Assembly: GCA_000024525.1 (NCBI GenBank)
Contig: CP001769.1
Location: forward strand, 7,845,001-7,909,000
Length of the DNA stretch: 64,000 bases
Reading direction: 5' to 3'
Source: Spirosoma linguale DSM 74
GTDB taxonomy: Bacteria > Bacteroidota > Bacteroidia > Cytophagales > Spirosomataceae
Shown: positions 25,749-35,151 of the stretch, piece by piece
How positions within the stretch are numbered: the stretch's first letter is position 1
How the letters are laid out: every line of letters begins with the position of its first letter
The notes under the pieces: model-generated
Databases searched by the model: none
The model's input: the letters and a program-made list of their open reading frames with translations, nothing else
What the model was told of the DNA's origin: nothing
Made by a program: the position numbers and the translations under genes

Positions 25749-26348
25749 TCAGGCTGCCTGAGAGCTGGAATAGGCATCTGGGTCACCCCCTCTAAATTCC
25801 TGAATAGTGGCCCGAAAAAAGTCGAACCATAACTCATCACGATGGGTATAATAGAGCCAAACATGCTGTTTTTTTGCACCTAGAAGAACGTCGCCATCAA
25901 ACAGGAGATTTTTAACAACCTGCATCTGAAAATCCCGAATGCGCCGGTGTACTGTTCCTCCAAGAATAAATGATCGATTAGTAGCATAGGCATCTCCCAT
26001 CATTACCTGATAGATCTGCCAACGGCCTTTCTTTCCCAGAGCGGCCAGATTCATCCAGATCGTTCCAATTTCAATAATGTCGTTGGCGGGAATACCTGCC
26101 TGCTCAAGCATGGCTTTTTGCTGTTCTTCGGAGTGAGCGGATAAATAGCGGTAAGGAGCGTTGGCGTTGATACTGTAACCCGCTACCCATTCGTCCGGGC
26201 GCTGATCTTCGATGAAAACGCGCACTATGCTAGTTTGTAAAAATGACATGTCGGTTGGTATACCATCACTTTTTTGATAGTATATCTTAGCAAATTGAGC
26301 TAGTTCAGCTTCTGTGTGGATTAGTTTTGTGTGTAACATAGAAAGCAA
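25749..26348 (-). CDS. Hypothetical protein, possibly GNAT-like
   Basis: I do not recognise this 199-residue protein with confidence. It has no signal peptide or membrane helix. The order of a strand RVFIEDQ, a strand VAGYSIN, a middle EIGTIWMN strand and a long helix with VMMGDAYATNRSF resembles an acyltransferase (GNAT) fold, with AGYSIN in the place of the central beta-4 strand, but the acetyl-CoA pyrophosphate loop is not clear. It starts at Met1 or Met4. It is separate from the sigma operon (98 bp downstream of its promoter side) and may be an independent gene. Confidence 0.55.
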   Translation of the reverse strand: MLSMLHTKLIHTEAELAQFAKIYYQKSDGIPTDMSFLQTSIVRVFIEDQRPDEWVAGYSINANAPYRYLSAHSEEQQKAMLEQAGIPANDIIEIGTIWMNLAALGKKGRWQIYQVMMGDAYATNRSFILGGTVHRRIRDFQMQVVKNLLFDGDVLLGAKKQHVWLYYTHRDELWFDFFRATIQEFRGGDPDAYSSSQAA

Positions 26349-26516
26349 TAATTAGTAGTCAGCTATTTATTGCTTTCCATGCTATAGGTTATCAATCATG
26401 TAAATCGTTTTTTCGGGATAGAATCAAATTGGGTTGATAACTGTAAGAAAAGACCCCTCTTACAGTGTATAAAGCCTACTGCCAATTTTGAGATCAATTC
26501 CGCGAACACTTCCTTT

Positions 26517-27176
26517 ATGAGAAATAAAGAAATAAATCTGGTATTACTGGATGACCACAAAGTAGTAGTCGATGGAATTTGCAGTTTGTTAAGCGATGAT
26601 CCCTCAATAGTTGTTAAAGAGGTTTTTACGAATGGAAAAGATACCTTGCAGTATATCGAACAGAGCCAGAAAAACGGCATACCAATTCATGTAGTTGTTG
26701 CCGACCTTCGTATGCCGGGAAGTATGAGCGGACTGGACTTTACAGCGCAACTTCGTTCGCTAAGCCCAACCGTTAAAGTTCTGATTTTGAGTATGTCGAT
26801 TGCGCCGGAAGATATTAGTGCTGCTATCCGAATGGGTGTATCAGGTTATTTGTCAAAAAATCAAGATGTGCATGACATTCGTAAAGCTATTCTGGAAATT
26901 ATGCGGGACAATCGACCTTATTATAGTCAGGAAATTCTACAGTCTTTTGCCGAGTCAGTGGATCGCCAACCCGTCGAAGAAATTCGGCAGCTTACACCAA
27001 GAGAGTTAGAAATACTTAAATTGATTGCTCAGGAGTTCACGACTGGTGAAATAGCAAATCAGCTTTTTATTAGTGAGGCCACAGTAGATACCCACCGCCG
27101 GAATATGATTCAGAAACTTCGAGCGAAGAGTATTGTTGGCCTGGCAAATTTTGCCATTAGGCATGGCTTGGTATGA
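26517..27176 (+). CDS. NarL/FixJ-family response regulator
   Basis: The 219-residue protein has a receiver domain with the acidic pair Asp12/Asp13 (LLDDHK), phosphoacceptor Asp63 (VADLRMPG), a Ser in the switch position (LSMS) and Lys114 (YLSKN). A linker follows, then a LuxR-type helix-turn-helix (about 155-215; LTPRELEILKLIAQ and a recognition helix SEATVDTHRRNMI). It is a DNA-binding transcription factor activated by phosphorylation. The kinase gene lies next to it in opposite orientation, their stops 29 bp apart. The pair is complete and should work together, although adjacency is the only evidence here. Confidence 0.93.
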   Translation: MRNKEINLVLLDDHKVVVDGICSLLSDDPSIVVKEVFTNGKDTLQYIEQSQKNGIPIHVVVADLRMPGSMSGLDFTAQLRSLSPTVKVLILSMSIAPEDISAAIRMGVSGYLSKNQDVHDIRKAILEIMRDNRPYYSQEILQSFAESVDRQPVEEIRQLTPRELEILKLIAQEFTTGEIANQLFISEATVDTHRRNMIQKLRAKSIVGLANFAIRHGLV

Positions 27177-27205
27177 GTTAGTTCTTACAGGTAACTTAAC
27201 TCGAT

Positions 27206-29116
27206 TTATAGAACACATGGGATCGAAATTTGTACCCATGTACCAACTCCTTCGGGCAGTGACGTAAATCGAATCGATCCTTGCAGTAATTTGACTCGCT
27301 CATGAATGCTTTGCAAACCCCGGCCTGTAGCTGACATACTATTGTCCATACCAACCCCATCGTCACGTATGCTTAGACGAAGCGTTGCACTATTAAGGTC
27401 AGTTGTAAAACGAATCGTGGCCTCATCTGCCTGTGCGTGCTTCAAAATATTATTTATTAATTCGAGGCAAATACAATACAGGTGGAATTTAGCGATACGG
27501 CCTAGTTCTTCTTCCTGACCGCTTAACTGCAACACAAAATGGGTTTTTGCCTGACTATTCAGGGTGCCGATTAGACGGTTCAGCGTATGACCAAAACCAC
27601 GCTCTTCGAGTTCGCTGGGCCACAAATTATGAGAAATGAGTCGAACTTCTTCGTAAGCACTCTGAACAGTTTGCAGAAGTGAAGAAACCACCTCCTGGCC
27701 ATCTGTTGTTTTCGTGTCAACTTTTAATTTATCGAATCCAATACGCAAACCGAACAACACACTGCCTAACTGGTCGTGGAGTTCATTAGCCACACGTTGG
27801 CGTTCCTGTATTTGCCCATGAATTAACGCTTCTTCCAAGTCTGTTTTTTGACGCAGACGTTCTTTGAGCATCTGCTTTTCTAATTGTTCTCGCTGATGGG
27901 ATTCCAATTGTCGGGACCTACGCTCGTGCCTGACAAAATCGGCTAGACCAATCGACATAAATACAAATTCCAGCAGTGAACCAATATTTTGTGAATAATG
28001 AATCAGGAAATTCATTCCGGGTAATACGTTGGTTCTGTTTAGTACAAAGACAGTAAAACCAATAGCGTAACAGATTGATGCAACAACGTAAAATCGAGCG
28101 GCTTTCAGGCCGCGAAACCAAGTAATTAGCCCAGCCAGAAACATGATTAGAACTAACGGGAATGAACTCAATATGGCAATAAACTGACTAGAGGTGTTTA
28201 TTGGCGTGCTGAGGCTGCTCACTAATAATATGACGCTGATGCTACACATAATCAGGAGAATATACCGTAAAACAGGCAACGATTTTTGCAGATTGAGTAC
28301 CTTACTATAGAAAAGAGTAAATGTGATAATAACACCCACAGAAAATATGGACAAACTATGCTCCATTAGCCAGAAAGATTGGGGCCATAAATATCGGGCA
28401 CCAATGTTACTGCCGCGCGCAGCTTCATAGAACATATACGCGGCCAGATACGCGGCCAGATACATGTACCCTTGTGTTCGAGTAAAAATCCAGATAACGA
28501 TATGATAAAGAAACATCAAACATAAAAATCCCCAGTAAAAGCCCCAGAGCAGGGCTGACCTCTGAGAATGCGTCATAAATGCCTTTTGCTCCCAGATAGC
28601 CATTGGAAAGAAGCTATGCACATTCTGGTTATCAATATGAACGAAAACGTTGTAGGTATTGCCTGGCTTTACCGGAAGTGGGAATACGTATGTATGAAAA
28701 GACACAGGTCGACTGGCCCGCTCCAACTGATCTCCAGCCTGACTAGTAGTTAGATTTCCATGCTGATCAATCAAATACAGACTAATATGCTTGATATTAC
28801 CAAAACCAACTTCAAATAAATAATCAGTATCAACTGGCTGGGATTGAACAGAAATTGAGAACCGGAACCAGTAGCCCGCATCAGTTTTTACCATATTCGC
28901 TACATCTTGCTGCAATGGTTTGAAGTGATTTTTCTTTGCAAGTATCAAGGCATACTGAAAGGTAATTCGTCCATTTGTATCAACTAGATAATCGGCCTGC
29001 CGTCCAATGGGGCAGTACGTAGATTTTGACGACAACTGTATAGGCTTGCCTCCATATACATGCGATGTTGTACTAGCTAATACTAGTAATACTGTGAAGC
29101 GTGCTATCCAGTTCAT
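27206..29116 (-). CDS. 7TMR-DISM sensor histidine kinase (HisKA_3 type)
   Basis: The 636-residue kinase has a signal peptide, an extracytoplasmic 7TMR-DISMED2-like beta domain (about 35-175) that may bind carbohydrate, and seven transmembrane helices (about 185-395). A coiled coil leads to a HisKA_3 dimerisation domain with the phosphoacceptor His in ERQRVANELHDQLG (near 445). The HATPase domain holds the N box ELINNILKHAQ, the G1 box IRDDGVGMD and a GRGLQSIHER G2 motif. This domain order is typical of Bacteroidota kinases that pair with NarL-type regulators, matching the convergent gene at 26517. The signal is unknown. Confidence 0.92.
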   Translation of the reverse strand: MNWIARFTVLLVLASTTSHVYGGKPIQLSSKSTYCPIGRQADYLVDTNGRITFQYALILAKKNHFKPLQQDVANMVKTDAGYWFRFSISVQSQPVDTDYLFEVGFGNIKHISLYLIDQHGNLTTSQAGDQLERASRPVSFHTYVFPLPVKPGNTYNVFVHIDNQNVHSFFPMAIWEQKAFMTHSQRSALLWGFYWGFLCLMFLYHIVIWIFTRTQGYMYLAAYLAAYMFYEAARGSNIGARYLWPQSFWLMEHSLSIFSVGVIITFTLFYSKVLNLQKSLPVLRYILLIMCSISVILLVSSLSTPINTSSQFIAILSSFPLVLIMFLAGLITWFRGLKAARFYVVASICYAIGFTVFVLNRTNVLPGMNFLIHYSQNIGSLLEFVFMSIGLADFVRHERRSRQLESHQREQLEKQMLKERLRQKTDLEEALIHGQIQERQRVANELHDQLGSVLFGLRIGFDKLKVDTKTTDGQEVVSSLLQTVQSAYEEVRLISHNLWPSELEERGFGHTLNRLIGTLNSQAKTHFVLQLSGQEEELGRIAKFHLYCICLELINNILKHAQADEATIRFTTDLNSATLRLSIRDDGVGMDNSMSATGRGLQSIHERVKLLQGSIRFTSLPEGVGTWVQISIPCVL

Positions 29117-29349
29117 GAAAACTAGTTTCGTATTTCATCCATAAGTTTGAAAAAAAATAGATACCCCGATTAGATTAGCCAACAAATCATGAATAGCCTT
29201 AGATTGGGTCATTAAAAACATTACTTGCTAGCGTGTTCAACTAGGTGATATGATACTAAATATCCGGACACGATACTTAGGCAACTGAACTTGCTACATT
29301 TGACTGGAGACTTTTTTAGGCAGATTTGAGGACAAACTTCAATTTGACT
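29117..29349. other. Intergenic region before IS3 remnant
   Basis: This stretch holds the kinase promoter on the minus strand and the possible left flank of an old IS3-type element. TGGAGACTTTTTTAGG near 29303 may be part of the IS end, but no partner end is seen, so the boundary cannot be set. Confidence 0.4.
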
Positions 29350-29703
29350 ATGGTTAAACGACCGCAACGGCGTACCGTGTGTGTTTGACGAAGCATCTAA
29401 GGAAATGGCCCGCCCTGGCGTACCGGTCGAGCTGTCCTATGCAAAAGGATCAATTCAAGCGGCCGCCCGCGAATTGGCTATCGATCCAGGACGAATCAGC
29501 AAATGGAGACGGTCGGCCGCTGCCGCAACGGCCCAAAAAGAACGATCAAACGTTGCCTGCCAATACCCCACTTACTGACGAACAGCAACAGATCAGAAGG
29601 TTGCAACGCGAGCTCAGAGAGGCTCAGATGGAGCGGAGCGCCGAAGCGACGCGATATATTAAAAAAGGCGGTCAGCATCTTCTCCAGGGGCGGCCGCGTG
29701 GCG
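29350..29703 (+). pseudogene. Decayed IS3-family transposase orfA
   Basis: Pieces of an IS3-type OrfA occur in order but in different frames. MVKRPQRRT starts at 29350, then a frame with VFDEASKEM, VELSYAKGSIQAAARELAID and GRISKWR (29381 on), then a frame with ANTPLTDEQQQIRRLQRELREAQ (from about 29557), and then ILKKAVSIFSRG (about 29655). At least three frameshifts separate them. No OrfB catalytic part follows, so only a fragment is left. The order of parts makes the family call firm. Confidence 0.85.
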
Positions 29704-30023
29704 TACCGTGGGAGGTGTAATAGAACACACTATCGTCTTAATCCTTATTCTGCTGGAAGTAGTACTCTGACCGCACGGTGAGGTAACGTATTTTTTTCAA
29801 GGTGCGGAGATAGTAAAAGCATTTGGCTCGTCAATGTAAACAAATAATTAAGTATATACAGAGAACTGTATAGTATTAGTACAAATAAAAACTTAAGCTT
29901 AAACTATATAAAATAAATCTATTTTAATGCCTATCAGACTGATTAGTACATGAGTTGTACGTCTTGACTAATAATTATTGGAAGATAACAAGGGTGAGGT
30001 TGTTGATTGAACAATGTATTAAC
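29704..30023. other. AT-rich gap without genes
   Basis: Over 300 bases hold no credible gene. The stretch 29,820-29,950 is very AT-rich compared with the flanks, with runs such as TATATAAAATAAAT. It lies between the IS3 remnant and the tRNA-Met terminator and may be remnant mobile DNA. Confidence 0.6.
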
Positions 30024-30077
30024 CACAACAAAAAAAGCCGCTCAACAGAGATGTTGAGCGGCTTTTTTTGTTGTGGG
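30024..30077 (-). terminator. Rho-independent terminator downstream of tRNA-Met
   Basis: An extended palindrome has a stem of about 25 bp (arms 30024-30048 and 30053-30077, GAGA loop) with the core AGCCGCTCAACA and T runs inside both arms. It overlaps the tRNA 3' end by a few bases, so the tRNA transcript stops immediately. Confidence 0.85.
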
Positions 30078-30147
30078 CCAGCCTGGACTCGAACCAGGGA
30101 CTTACTGATTATGAGTCAGGCACTCTAACCAACTGAGTTACAAGCCC
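30074..30147 (-). tRNA. tRNA-Met (anticodon CAT)
   Basis: The 74-nt cloverleaf on the minus strand has the acceptor start GGGCTTG and end CTGGCCC plus discriminator A, a D arm with CTCAGTTGGTTAGAG, anticodon stem CTGA/TCAG with loop CTCATAA (anticodon CAT) and a T arm with GGTTCGAGTCC. One U-U mismatch sits in the acceptor stem. The CAT anticodon could also be a lysidine-modified tRNA-Ile2, but elongator Met is the default. No CCA is encoded. Confidence 0.93.
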
Positions 30148-30260
30148 ATTGCTGATTGATTGCTCAAGTTCAGCATGCAAATTTACAAAATTTTTGACAG
30201 CAATACAGATTTAACCGGTTTTTCACTTCAGAATCCTGCCAATCCTGCAAGCCTGTCCGG

Positions 30261-30269
30261 TATCTTTGC
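30261..30269 (+). promoter_or_regulatory. -7 promoter box of the HD phosphohydrolase gene
   Basis: TATCTTTGC fits the Bacteroidota -7 consensus TAnnTTTG exactly. It ends only three bases before the ATG at 30273, so the transcript would be leaderless or nearly so. No clear -33 TTG is seen. Confidence 0.6.
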
Positions 30270-30272
30270 TGA

Positions 30273-31535
30273 ATGTCAGCGCCTAACAAGAAGAAAATTC
30301 TCAACGATCCCGTTTACGGGTTTATCACGATCCCGACCGAATTACTTTTCGATTTGGTTGAGCATCCTTACTTTCAGCGTCTTCGACGTATAAAGCAGTT
30401 AGGCTTGTCCGAATACGTTTATCCAGGGGCTCTGCATACCCGTTTTCACCACGCCCTGGGCGCTATGCACCTGATGGGACAAGCGATGAGTACCCTGCAA
30501 AGCAAAGGCCATTCCATTAGCAGTGACGAGTGCGAAGCTGCCCAGATTGCCATTTTACTGCACGACGTTGGGCACGGGCCGTTTTCGCATGTGCTGGAAT
30601 GCTGCCTGCTGGAAGATGTACCGCACGAGGAAATTTCGCTGCTGCTCATGCGTGAACTCAACCAGCAATTTAACGGAGCTCTCTCGCTGGCCATCCGAAT
30701 GTTTGAAGGGACTTACGAGCGCCCCTTTTTTCATCAGCTGATATCAAGTCAGCTGGATATGGATCGAATGGATTACCTCAACCGCGACGGTTACTATACG
30801 GGTGTGGCCGAAGGAGCCATCGGGGCCGAGCGAATCATTAAAATGCTCGACTTGGTAAACGACCAGCTGGTAGTGGAGGCCAAAGGAATTCTAAGCGTCG
30901 AGAATTTCCTGAATGCCCGTCGGCTGATGTACTGGCAGGTGTATCTGCATAAAACCTCGATTTGCGCCGAGTCGATGCTGATTCAGATCTTACGGCGGGC
31001 GCGTTTTTTGATTCGGCAGACTGGTGCCGAGGCTGTCTTTGCGCCGGAATCATTTCGGCTGTTCTTGCAGGATAGTATTTCGCTGGCCGATTTTCGAACG
31101 AATCAAATCTATTTAGATGCCTTTACCCGGCTCGACGATTTCGATATCTGGTTCTGCATCAAGCAATGGGCCAGGCATCCAGATTTTGTACTGTCGACGC
31201 TTTGCCAGATGCTGCTCGACCGGAGACTGTTTAAAATCATGCTGTCGACAGAGCCCTTTGCCGCTGAACTGCTCGCCGAGTTGGAAAAGCAGCTGCATCA
31301 ACTGGGCTTGCCCGATGAGCAGCTCTCTTATTTTCTGGTTGAAGGGCAGGCTACCAATGCCGCTTACCTGCCCTCCGGCGACCGGATCAGTATCAAACTC
31401 AAATCGGGGAAGGTTATCGACATTGCCGATGCTTCCGACCTGTCAAATATTCAGGTGCTTACCAACATCGTACGTCGTTATTACGTCTGCTGGGCAAAAG
31501 AATTGACATTGTTGAGTAAACCGGTGAGTCAGTAA
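30273..31535 (+). CDS. HD-domain phosphohydrolase (dGTPase-like family)
   Basis: The 420-residue cytoplasmic protein carries the HD metal ligands in order: His in TRFHHALGAMH (near 57), HD in LLHDVGHGPFSH (near 97-98) and Asp in SQLDMDRMDYLNRD (near 163). The start INDPVYGFITIP and QRLRRIKQLGLS are typical of bacterial HD-domain proteins related to dNTP triphosphohydrolases. The exact nucleotide substrate is unknown. The C-terminal part (about 220-420) is helical with a small beta module. It is upstream of lpxD by 150 bp and the pair is often adjacent in Bacteroidota, though whether they share a transcript is not shown. Confidence 0.88.
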   Translation: MSAPNKKKILNDPVYGFITIPTELLFDLVEHPYFQRLRRIKQLGLSEYVYPGALHTRFHHALGAMHLMGQAMSTLQSKGHSISSDECEAAQIAILLHDVGHGPFSHVLECCLLEDVPHEEISLLLMRELNQQFNGALSLAIRMFEGTYERPFFHQLISSQLDMDRMDYLNRDGYYTGVAEGAIGAERIIKMLDLVNDQLVVEAKGILSVENFLNARRLMYWQVYLHKTSICAESMLIQILRRARFLIRQTGAEAVFAPESFRLFLQDSISLADFRTNQIYLDAFTRLDDFDIWFCIKQWARHPDFVLSTLCQMLLDRRLFKIMLSTEPFAAELLAELEKQLHQLGLPDEQLSYFLVEGQATNAAYLPSGDRISIKLKSGKVIDIADASDLSNIQVLTNIVRRYYVCWAKELTLLSKPVSQ

Positions 31536-31685
31536 CCGACTGCCATAGGTAAACCCAAAATGGGTAACTTACCAACTTACGAACTATTTCCGGTCGATTT
31601 TATCCGCAAAGTGCAATTTGTTAGCTACCTTAGCGGCCCAATCGCTCGCTAAAATCGAGTGTTTTGCGACGGCCGTCATACGCAT

Positions 31686-32714
31686 ATGAAGTTTACAGTC
31701 AAGCAGATTGCCACACTGCTGGGGGGCGAAGTCGCCGGAAATGATACATTGGCAATCACGGGATTAGCCAAAATTGAAGAAGGAAAGCCAGGCGATATTT
31801 CGTTCCTGTCGAATCTTAAATATGAACCGTTTCTGTATACAACTCAGGCATCGGCGGTGATTGTTGATCGTTCGTTTCAGCCGAAAAAGCCTGTTTTGTC
31901 CTCCCTGATTTTTGTGGAAAATTCCTACTCAGCCTTTACGCAGCTGCTGGAGGAATACTATAAGCAACTGAGTTTTGCCAAAGCAGGAGTCGAGCAGCCA
32001 TCCTACGTGGGTGAGGGCTGTCAGATTGGCGATCAGATCTACCGGGGTGCTTTTTCGTACATCGGACAGAACTGCCGGATTGGGCGGAATGTGAAGATAC
32101 ATCCACATGCGTATGTTGGCAACAACGTCTGCATTGGCGACAACACCATCATCCATCCCGGTGCCCGTATTCTCGACGACTGCGTTATCGGAAAAAGCTG
32201 CGTGATCCATCCCAATGCTGTTATCGGCAGTGAAGGGTTTGGATTTGCTCCTCAGCCCGATGGTACCTACAAGACCATTCCGCAGCTGGGCAACGTGATC
32301 CTAGAAGATTTTGTCAATGTCGGTTCAAACACAACCATCGACTGCGCTACCATGGGCTCTACCATTATTCGCAAAGGGGCTAAATTGGACAACCTGATTC
32401 AGATCGGGCATAATGTCGACATTGGTGAGAACACGGTCATTGCCGCACAGACCGGTATTTCGGGGTCGACGAAGCTTGGTCAGAACTGCGTTATCGCCGG
32501 ACAGGTTGGCTTTGCCGGTCACCTGACCATTGCCAACGGCACCAAAGTGGGTGCTCAGTCGGGCGTTGGTAAAAATGTGTACGAAGAAGGAACATCCCTC
32601 AATAGTTCGCCTGCTTTCGGTCTGAAAGAAAGTATGCGTTCATTAGCCATATTCCGGAAATTGCCGGCCCTCGAACAACGGCTGACGAATCTGGAAAAGA
32701 AAAACGCAAAATAA
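31686..32714 (+). CDS. lpxD: UDP-3-O-acylglucosamine N-acyltransferase LpxD
   Basis: LpxD adds the second 3-hydroxyacyl chain to UDP-3-O-acylglucosamine in lipid A synthesis. The ATG at 31686 is preferred over the longer frame from 31659 because it starts the standard MKFTVKQIATLLGG N-terminus and gives 342 residues. Residues 1-100 are the UDP-binding domain (LPxD-type with the IVDRSF segment). The rest is a left-handed beta helix of hexapeptide repeats, with the catalytic-type His in LIQIGHNVDIG. The C-terminal helix for acyl-carrier binding is present (SLAIFRKLPALEQRL). It opens the lipid A cluster with lpxC-fabZ and lpxA. Confidence 0.95.
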   Translation: MKFTVKQIATLLGGEVAGNDTLAITGLAKIEEGKPGDISFLSNLKYEPFLYTTQASAVIVDRSFQPKKPVLSSLIFVENSYSAFTQLLEEYYKQLSFAKAGVEQPSYVGEGCQIGDQIYRGAFSYIGQNCRIGRNVKIHPHAYVGNNVCIGDNTIIHPGARILDDCVIGKSCVIHPNAVIGSEGFGFAPQPDGTYKTIPQLGNVILEDFVNVGSNTTIDCATMGSTIIRKGAKLDNLIQIGHNVDIGENTVIAAQTGISGSTKLGQNCVIAGQVGFAGHLTIANGTKVGAQSGVGKNVYEEGTSLNSSPAFGLKESMRSLAIFRKLPALEQRLTNLEKKNAK

Positions 32715-32833
32715 GTTACGGCTTATGGTTTATAATTCACCGTGTATGGTTTGTGGCTGGCTACCGCGAGAAGACACCGCCTATCCGCCAGCCAGAAGCC
32801 CAAGAACCGTAAACTGAGAACTGAAAACGAATA

Positions 32834-34228
32834 ATGAATACCAAACAACAGACGATTCAGAAATCCATATCGGTATCGGGCGTGGGCCTGCACACAGGGG
32901 TCTCTGCAACCATGACTTTCCTGCCCGCACCAACAAACCACGGCTATAAATTCCAGCGGATCGACCTGCCGGGGCAGCCCATTGTGGATGCCGACGTGGA
33001 TAACGTGGTGGACCTGTCGCGGGGAACCACCATCGAGCAGAGTGGCGCACGGATTCATACCGTTGAGCATACGCTGGCAGCTCTGGTGGGTTTACAGCTG
33101 GATAACGTCCTGATTCAGCTGGATGGCCCCGAACCGCCCATTATGGATGGGTCGTCCATTCAGTTCATCAATGCCCTGCGTGAAGCCGGTATCGAGGAGC
33201 AGAATGCCAGCCGTAACTATTTCGAAGTAAGCGAATACGTTCATTACCGCAATCCTGAGAAAGACATCGAACTGGCAGCCTTGCCGCTGGATGACTACCG
33301 GCTTACGGTAATGGTCGACTATAACTCGCGGGTAATCAGCAGCCAGCATGCCTACCTGAACGACATCAGTCAGTTTCCGGAGCAAATTGCCAACTGCCGG
33401 ACGTTTGTTTTTCTGCACGAACTGGAAGCACTGTACAAACAGAACCTTATTAAAGGCGGTGATTTGACCAATGCCATCGTTATTGTAGATCGGGAAGTAA
33501 AAGACGGCGAACTGGACTACCTGGCTGATCTGCTCAAGAAGCCTAAAGTGAGTGTCAACAAACAGGAGGGCATTCTAAACAATCTGGAGCTGCATTACCC
33601 CAACGAAATGGCCCGCCACAAACTGCTCGATATGGTGGGTGATCTGGCTCTTATTGGCCGACCCATCAAGGCGCAGATTCTGGCTGCCCGGCCCGGCCAC
33701 GCGGCCAACGTGGCGTTTGCCAAAAAAATCAAGAAACTGATTCAGAAGAACGCGGTTAATCAGGTGCCCAAATACGACCCTACCCAACCGCCTGTTCTCG
33801 ATATTAACCGAATCTCGCAGCTGCTGCCGCACCGCTACCCGTTTCAGATGATCGACAAGATCATTGCGTTGGACGAAAACAGCGTAGTCGGGATTAAAAA
33901 CGTGACGATGAACGAACCGTTTTTCCCGGGCCATTTTCCCGGAAACCCGGTTATGCCTGGTGTCATGCAGCTTGAAGCGATGGCGCAAACGGGTGGTATT
34001 CTGGTTCTTAGTACCGTTCCCGACCCGGAGAACTACTGGCCATTTCTGGTAGGTATCGAAAACTGCCGGTTCCGGCGCAACGTTTTACCCGGCGATACGG
34101 TAATCTTTAAGTGTGAGTTCACATCACCCATGAAGCGCGGTATTGTAAAAATGCAGGGCCGGGGCTATGTAGCCAATCAGTTGGTTTGTGAAGCAGACAT
34201 GATTGCCAGCCTGGTTAAAAAGAAATGA
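32834..34228 (+). CDS. lpxC-fabZ: Fused LpxC deacetylase and FabZ dehydratase
   Basis: One 464-residue protein joins two enzymes. Residues 1-305 are LpxC, the zinc deacetylase that commits UDP-GlcNAc derivatives to lipid A: zinc His in TVEHTLAAL and the His/Asp pair in ARHKLLDMVGDLALIG. Residues about 315-464 are FabZ, the 3-hydroxyacyl-ACP dehydratase of fatty acid synthesis: the hot-dog start ISQLLPHRYPF and the His/Glu active site in FFPGHFPGNPVMPGVMQLEA. The fusion is a known hallmark of Bacteroidota and links control of lipid A and fatty acid synthesis. It follows lpxD by 119 bp and is followed by lpxA after a short inverted repeat. Confidence 0.97.
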   Translation: MNTKQQTIQKSISVSGVGLHTGVSATMTFLPAPTNHGYKFQRIDLPGQPIVDADVDNVVDLSRGTTIEQSGARIHTVEHTLAALVGLQLDNVLIQLDGPEPPIMDGSSIQFINALREAGIEEQNASRNYFEVSEYVHYRNPEKDIELAALPLDDYRLTVMVDYNSRVISSQHAYLNDISQFPEQIANCRTFVFLHELEALYKQNLIKGGDLTNAIVIVDREVKDGELDYLADLLKKPKVSVNKQEGILNNLELHYPNEMARHKLLDMVGDLALIGRPIKAQILAARPGHAANVAFAKKIKKLIQKNAVNQVPKYDPTQPPVLDINRISQLLPHRYPFQMIDKIIALDENSVVGIKNVTMNEPFFPGHFPGNPVMPGVMQLEAMAQTGGILVLSTVPDPENYWPFLVGIENCRFRRNVLPGDTVIFKCEFTSPMKRGIVKMQGRGYVANQLVCEADMIASLVKKK

Positions 34229-34268
34229 TGAATGATGAAACCGTTTTCATTCATCCTTCATCATTTAT
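34224..34268. repeat. Inverted ATGATGAA-type repeat between lpxC-fabZ and lpxA
   Basis: AATGATGAATGATGAAA and the near complement ending CCTTCATCATT flank a GTTTTC-like loop. It lies in the gap before lpxA. Similar ATGATGAATGATGAA words occur at 63,955 and in the palindrome at 39,274. Confidence 0.5.
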
Positions 34269-34278
34269 CGTAAAAAAC

Positions 34279-35076
34279 ATGATTCAACCATTAGCTTATA
34301 TCCACCCTGAAGCGAAAATAGCGCAGAACGTGGTAATCGAGCCATTTGCTATTATCCATAAAGACGTTGAGATTGCCGAAGGGACCTGGATTGGTTCTCA
34401 CGCCGTTATCAACGAAGGGGCTCGCATTGGCCGCAATTGTAAAATTTATCCGGGCGCCGTTATCTCGGCAACACCTCAGGATTTAAAATTTAACAATGAG
34501 TATACCCGAACGTACATCGGCGATAACACGACCATTCGGGAGTACGCTACCATTAGCCGGGGAACGGAGGAGCATTGGAAGACGGAAATTGGCGCCAACT
34601 GCCTGGTGATGGCGTATGCGCACATAGCGCACGATTGCCGCATTGGCAATTACTGCATTATTACAAATAATGTGCAGATGGCGGGGCATGTCTTTATGGG
34701 CGACTGGGCAATTATCGGCGGATCTAGCTCGGTACTTCAGTTTACCCGTATCGGTGCTCACGCGTTTATTTCGGGAGGCTCCCTGGTTCGGAAGGATGTT
34801 CCGCCCTTCTCCAAGGCTGCCCGCGAACCGCTTACCTATGCCGGTATTAACTCGGTAGGTATCCGTCGGCGGGGGTATACGAACGAGCAGATCAACCAGA
34901 TTCAGGAGATTTACCGGTACATCTACCTGCGCGGCCTGAACAACGCCGATGCCCTGACACAAATCGAACTTGAACTGCCCCCATCCGATGAACGCGACGA
35001 GATCGTGAACTTCATCCGGTCGTCGGAACGCGGGATTATGAAGGGCCCGTCAACCAGTAATGTAGAGCGAGAATAA
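34279..35076 (+). CDS. lpxA: UDP-GlcNAc O-acyltransferase LpxA
   Basis: LpxA makes the first acyl transfer of lipid A synthesis. The ATG at 34279 begins MIQPLAYIHPEAKIAQN and gives 265 residues, the usual size; the longer frame from 34225 reads through a repeat. The protein is a hexapeptide-repeat beta helix (about 1-190; HPEAKI, GTWIGSHAVI, GRNCKIYPGAVI). The catalytic His lies in NVQMAGHVFMGD (near 122). A helical C-terminus (EQINQIQEIYRYIY) packs the trimer. It closes the lpxD-lpxC/fabZ-lpxA cluster and is followed 75 bp later by an ABC ATPase gene. Confidence 0.96.
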   Translation: MIQPLAYIHPEAKIAQNVVIEPFAIIHKDVEIAEGTWIGSHAVINEGARIGRNCKIYPGAVISATPQDLKFNNEYTRTYIGDNTTIREYATISRGTEEHWKTEIGANCLVMAYAHIAHDCRIGNYCIITNNVQMAGHVFMGDWAIIGGSSSVLQFTRIGAHAFISGGSLVRKDVPPFSKAAREPLTYAGINSVGIRRRGYTNEQINQIQEIYRYIYLRGLNNADALTQIELELPPSDERDEIVNFIRSSERGIMKGPSTSNVERE

Positions 35077-35151
35077 AGAGCTAATTGAAGGGCACAAGGC
35101 ATGGTCTTGTGCCTTTTTTACCCTGATGGCGCAAGGCCGGGCTACCACATA

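Noticed and set aside
29379..29720. 113-residue plus-strand frame as a real gene
   Set aside because: Only its middle part matches IS3 OrfA, and neighbouring parts of OrfA lie in other frames, so it is a decayed remnant.
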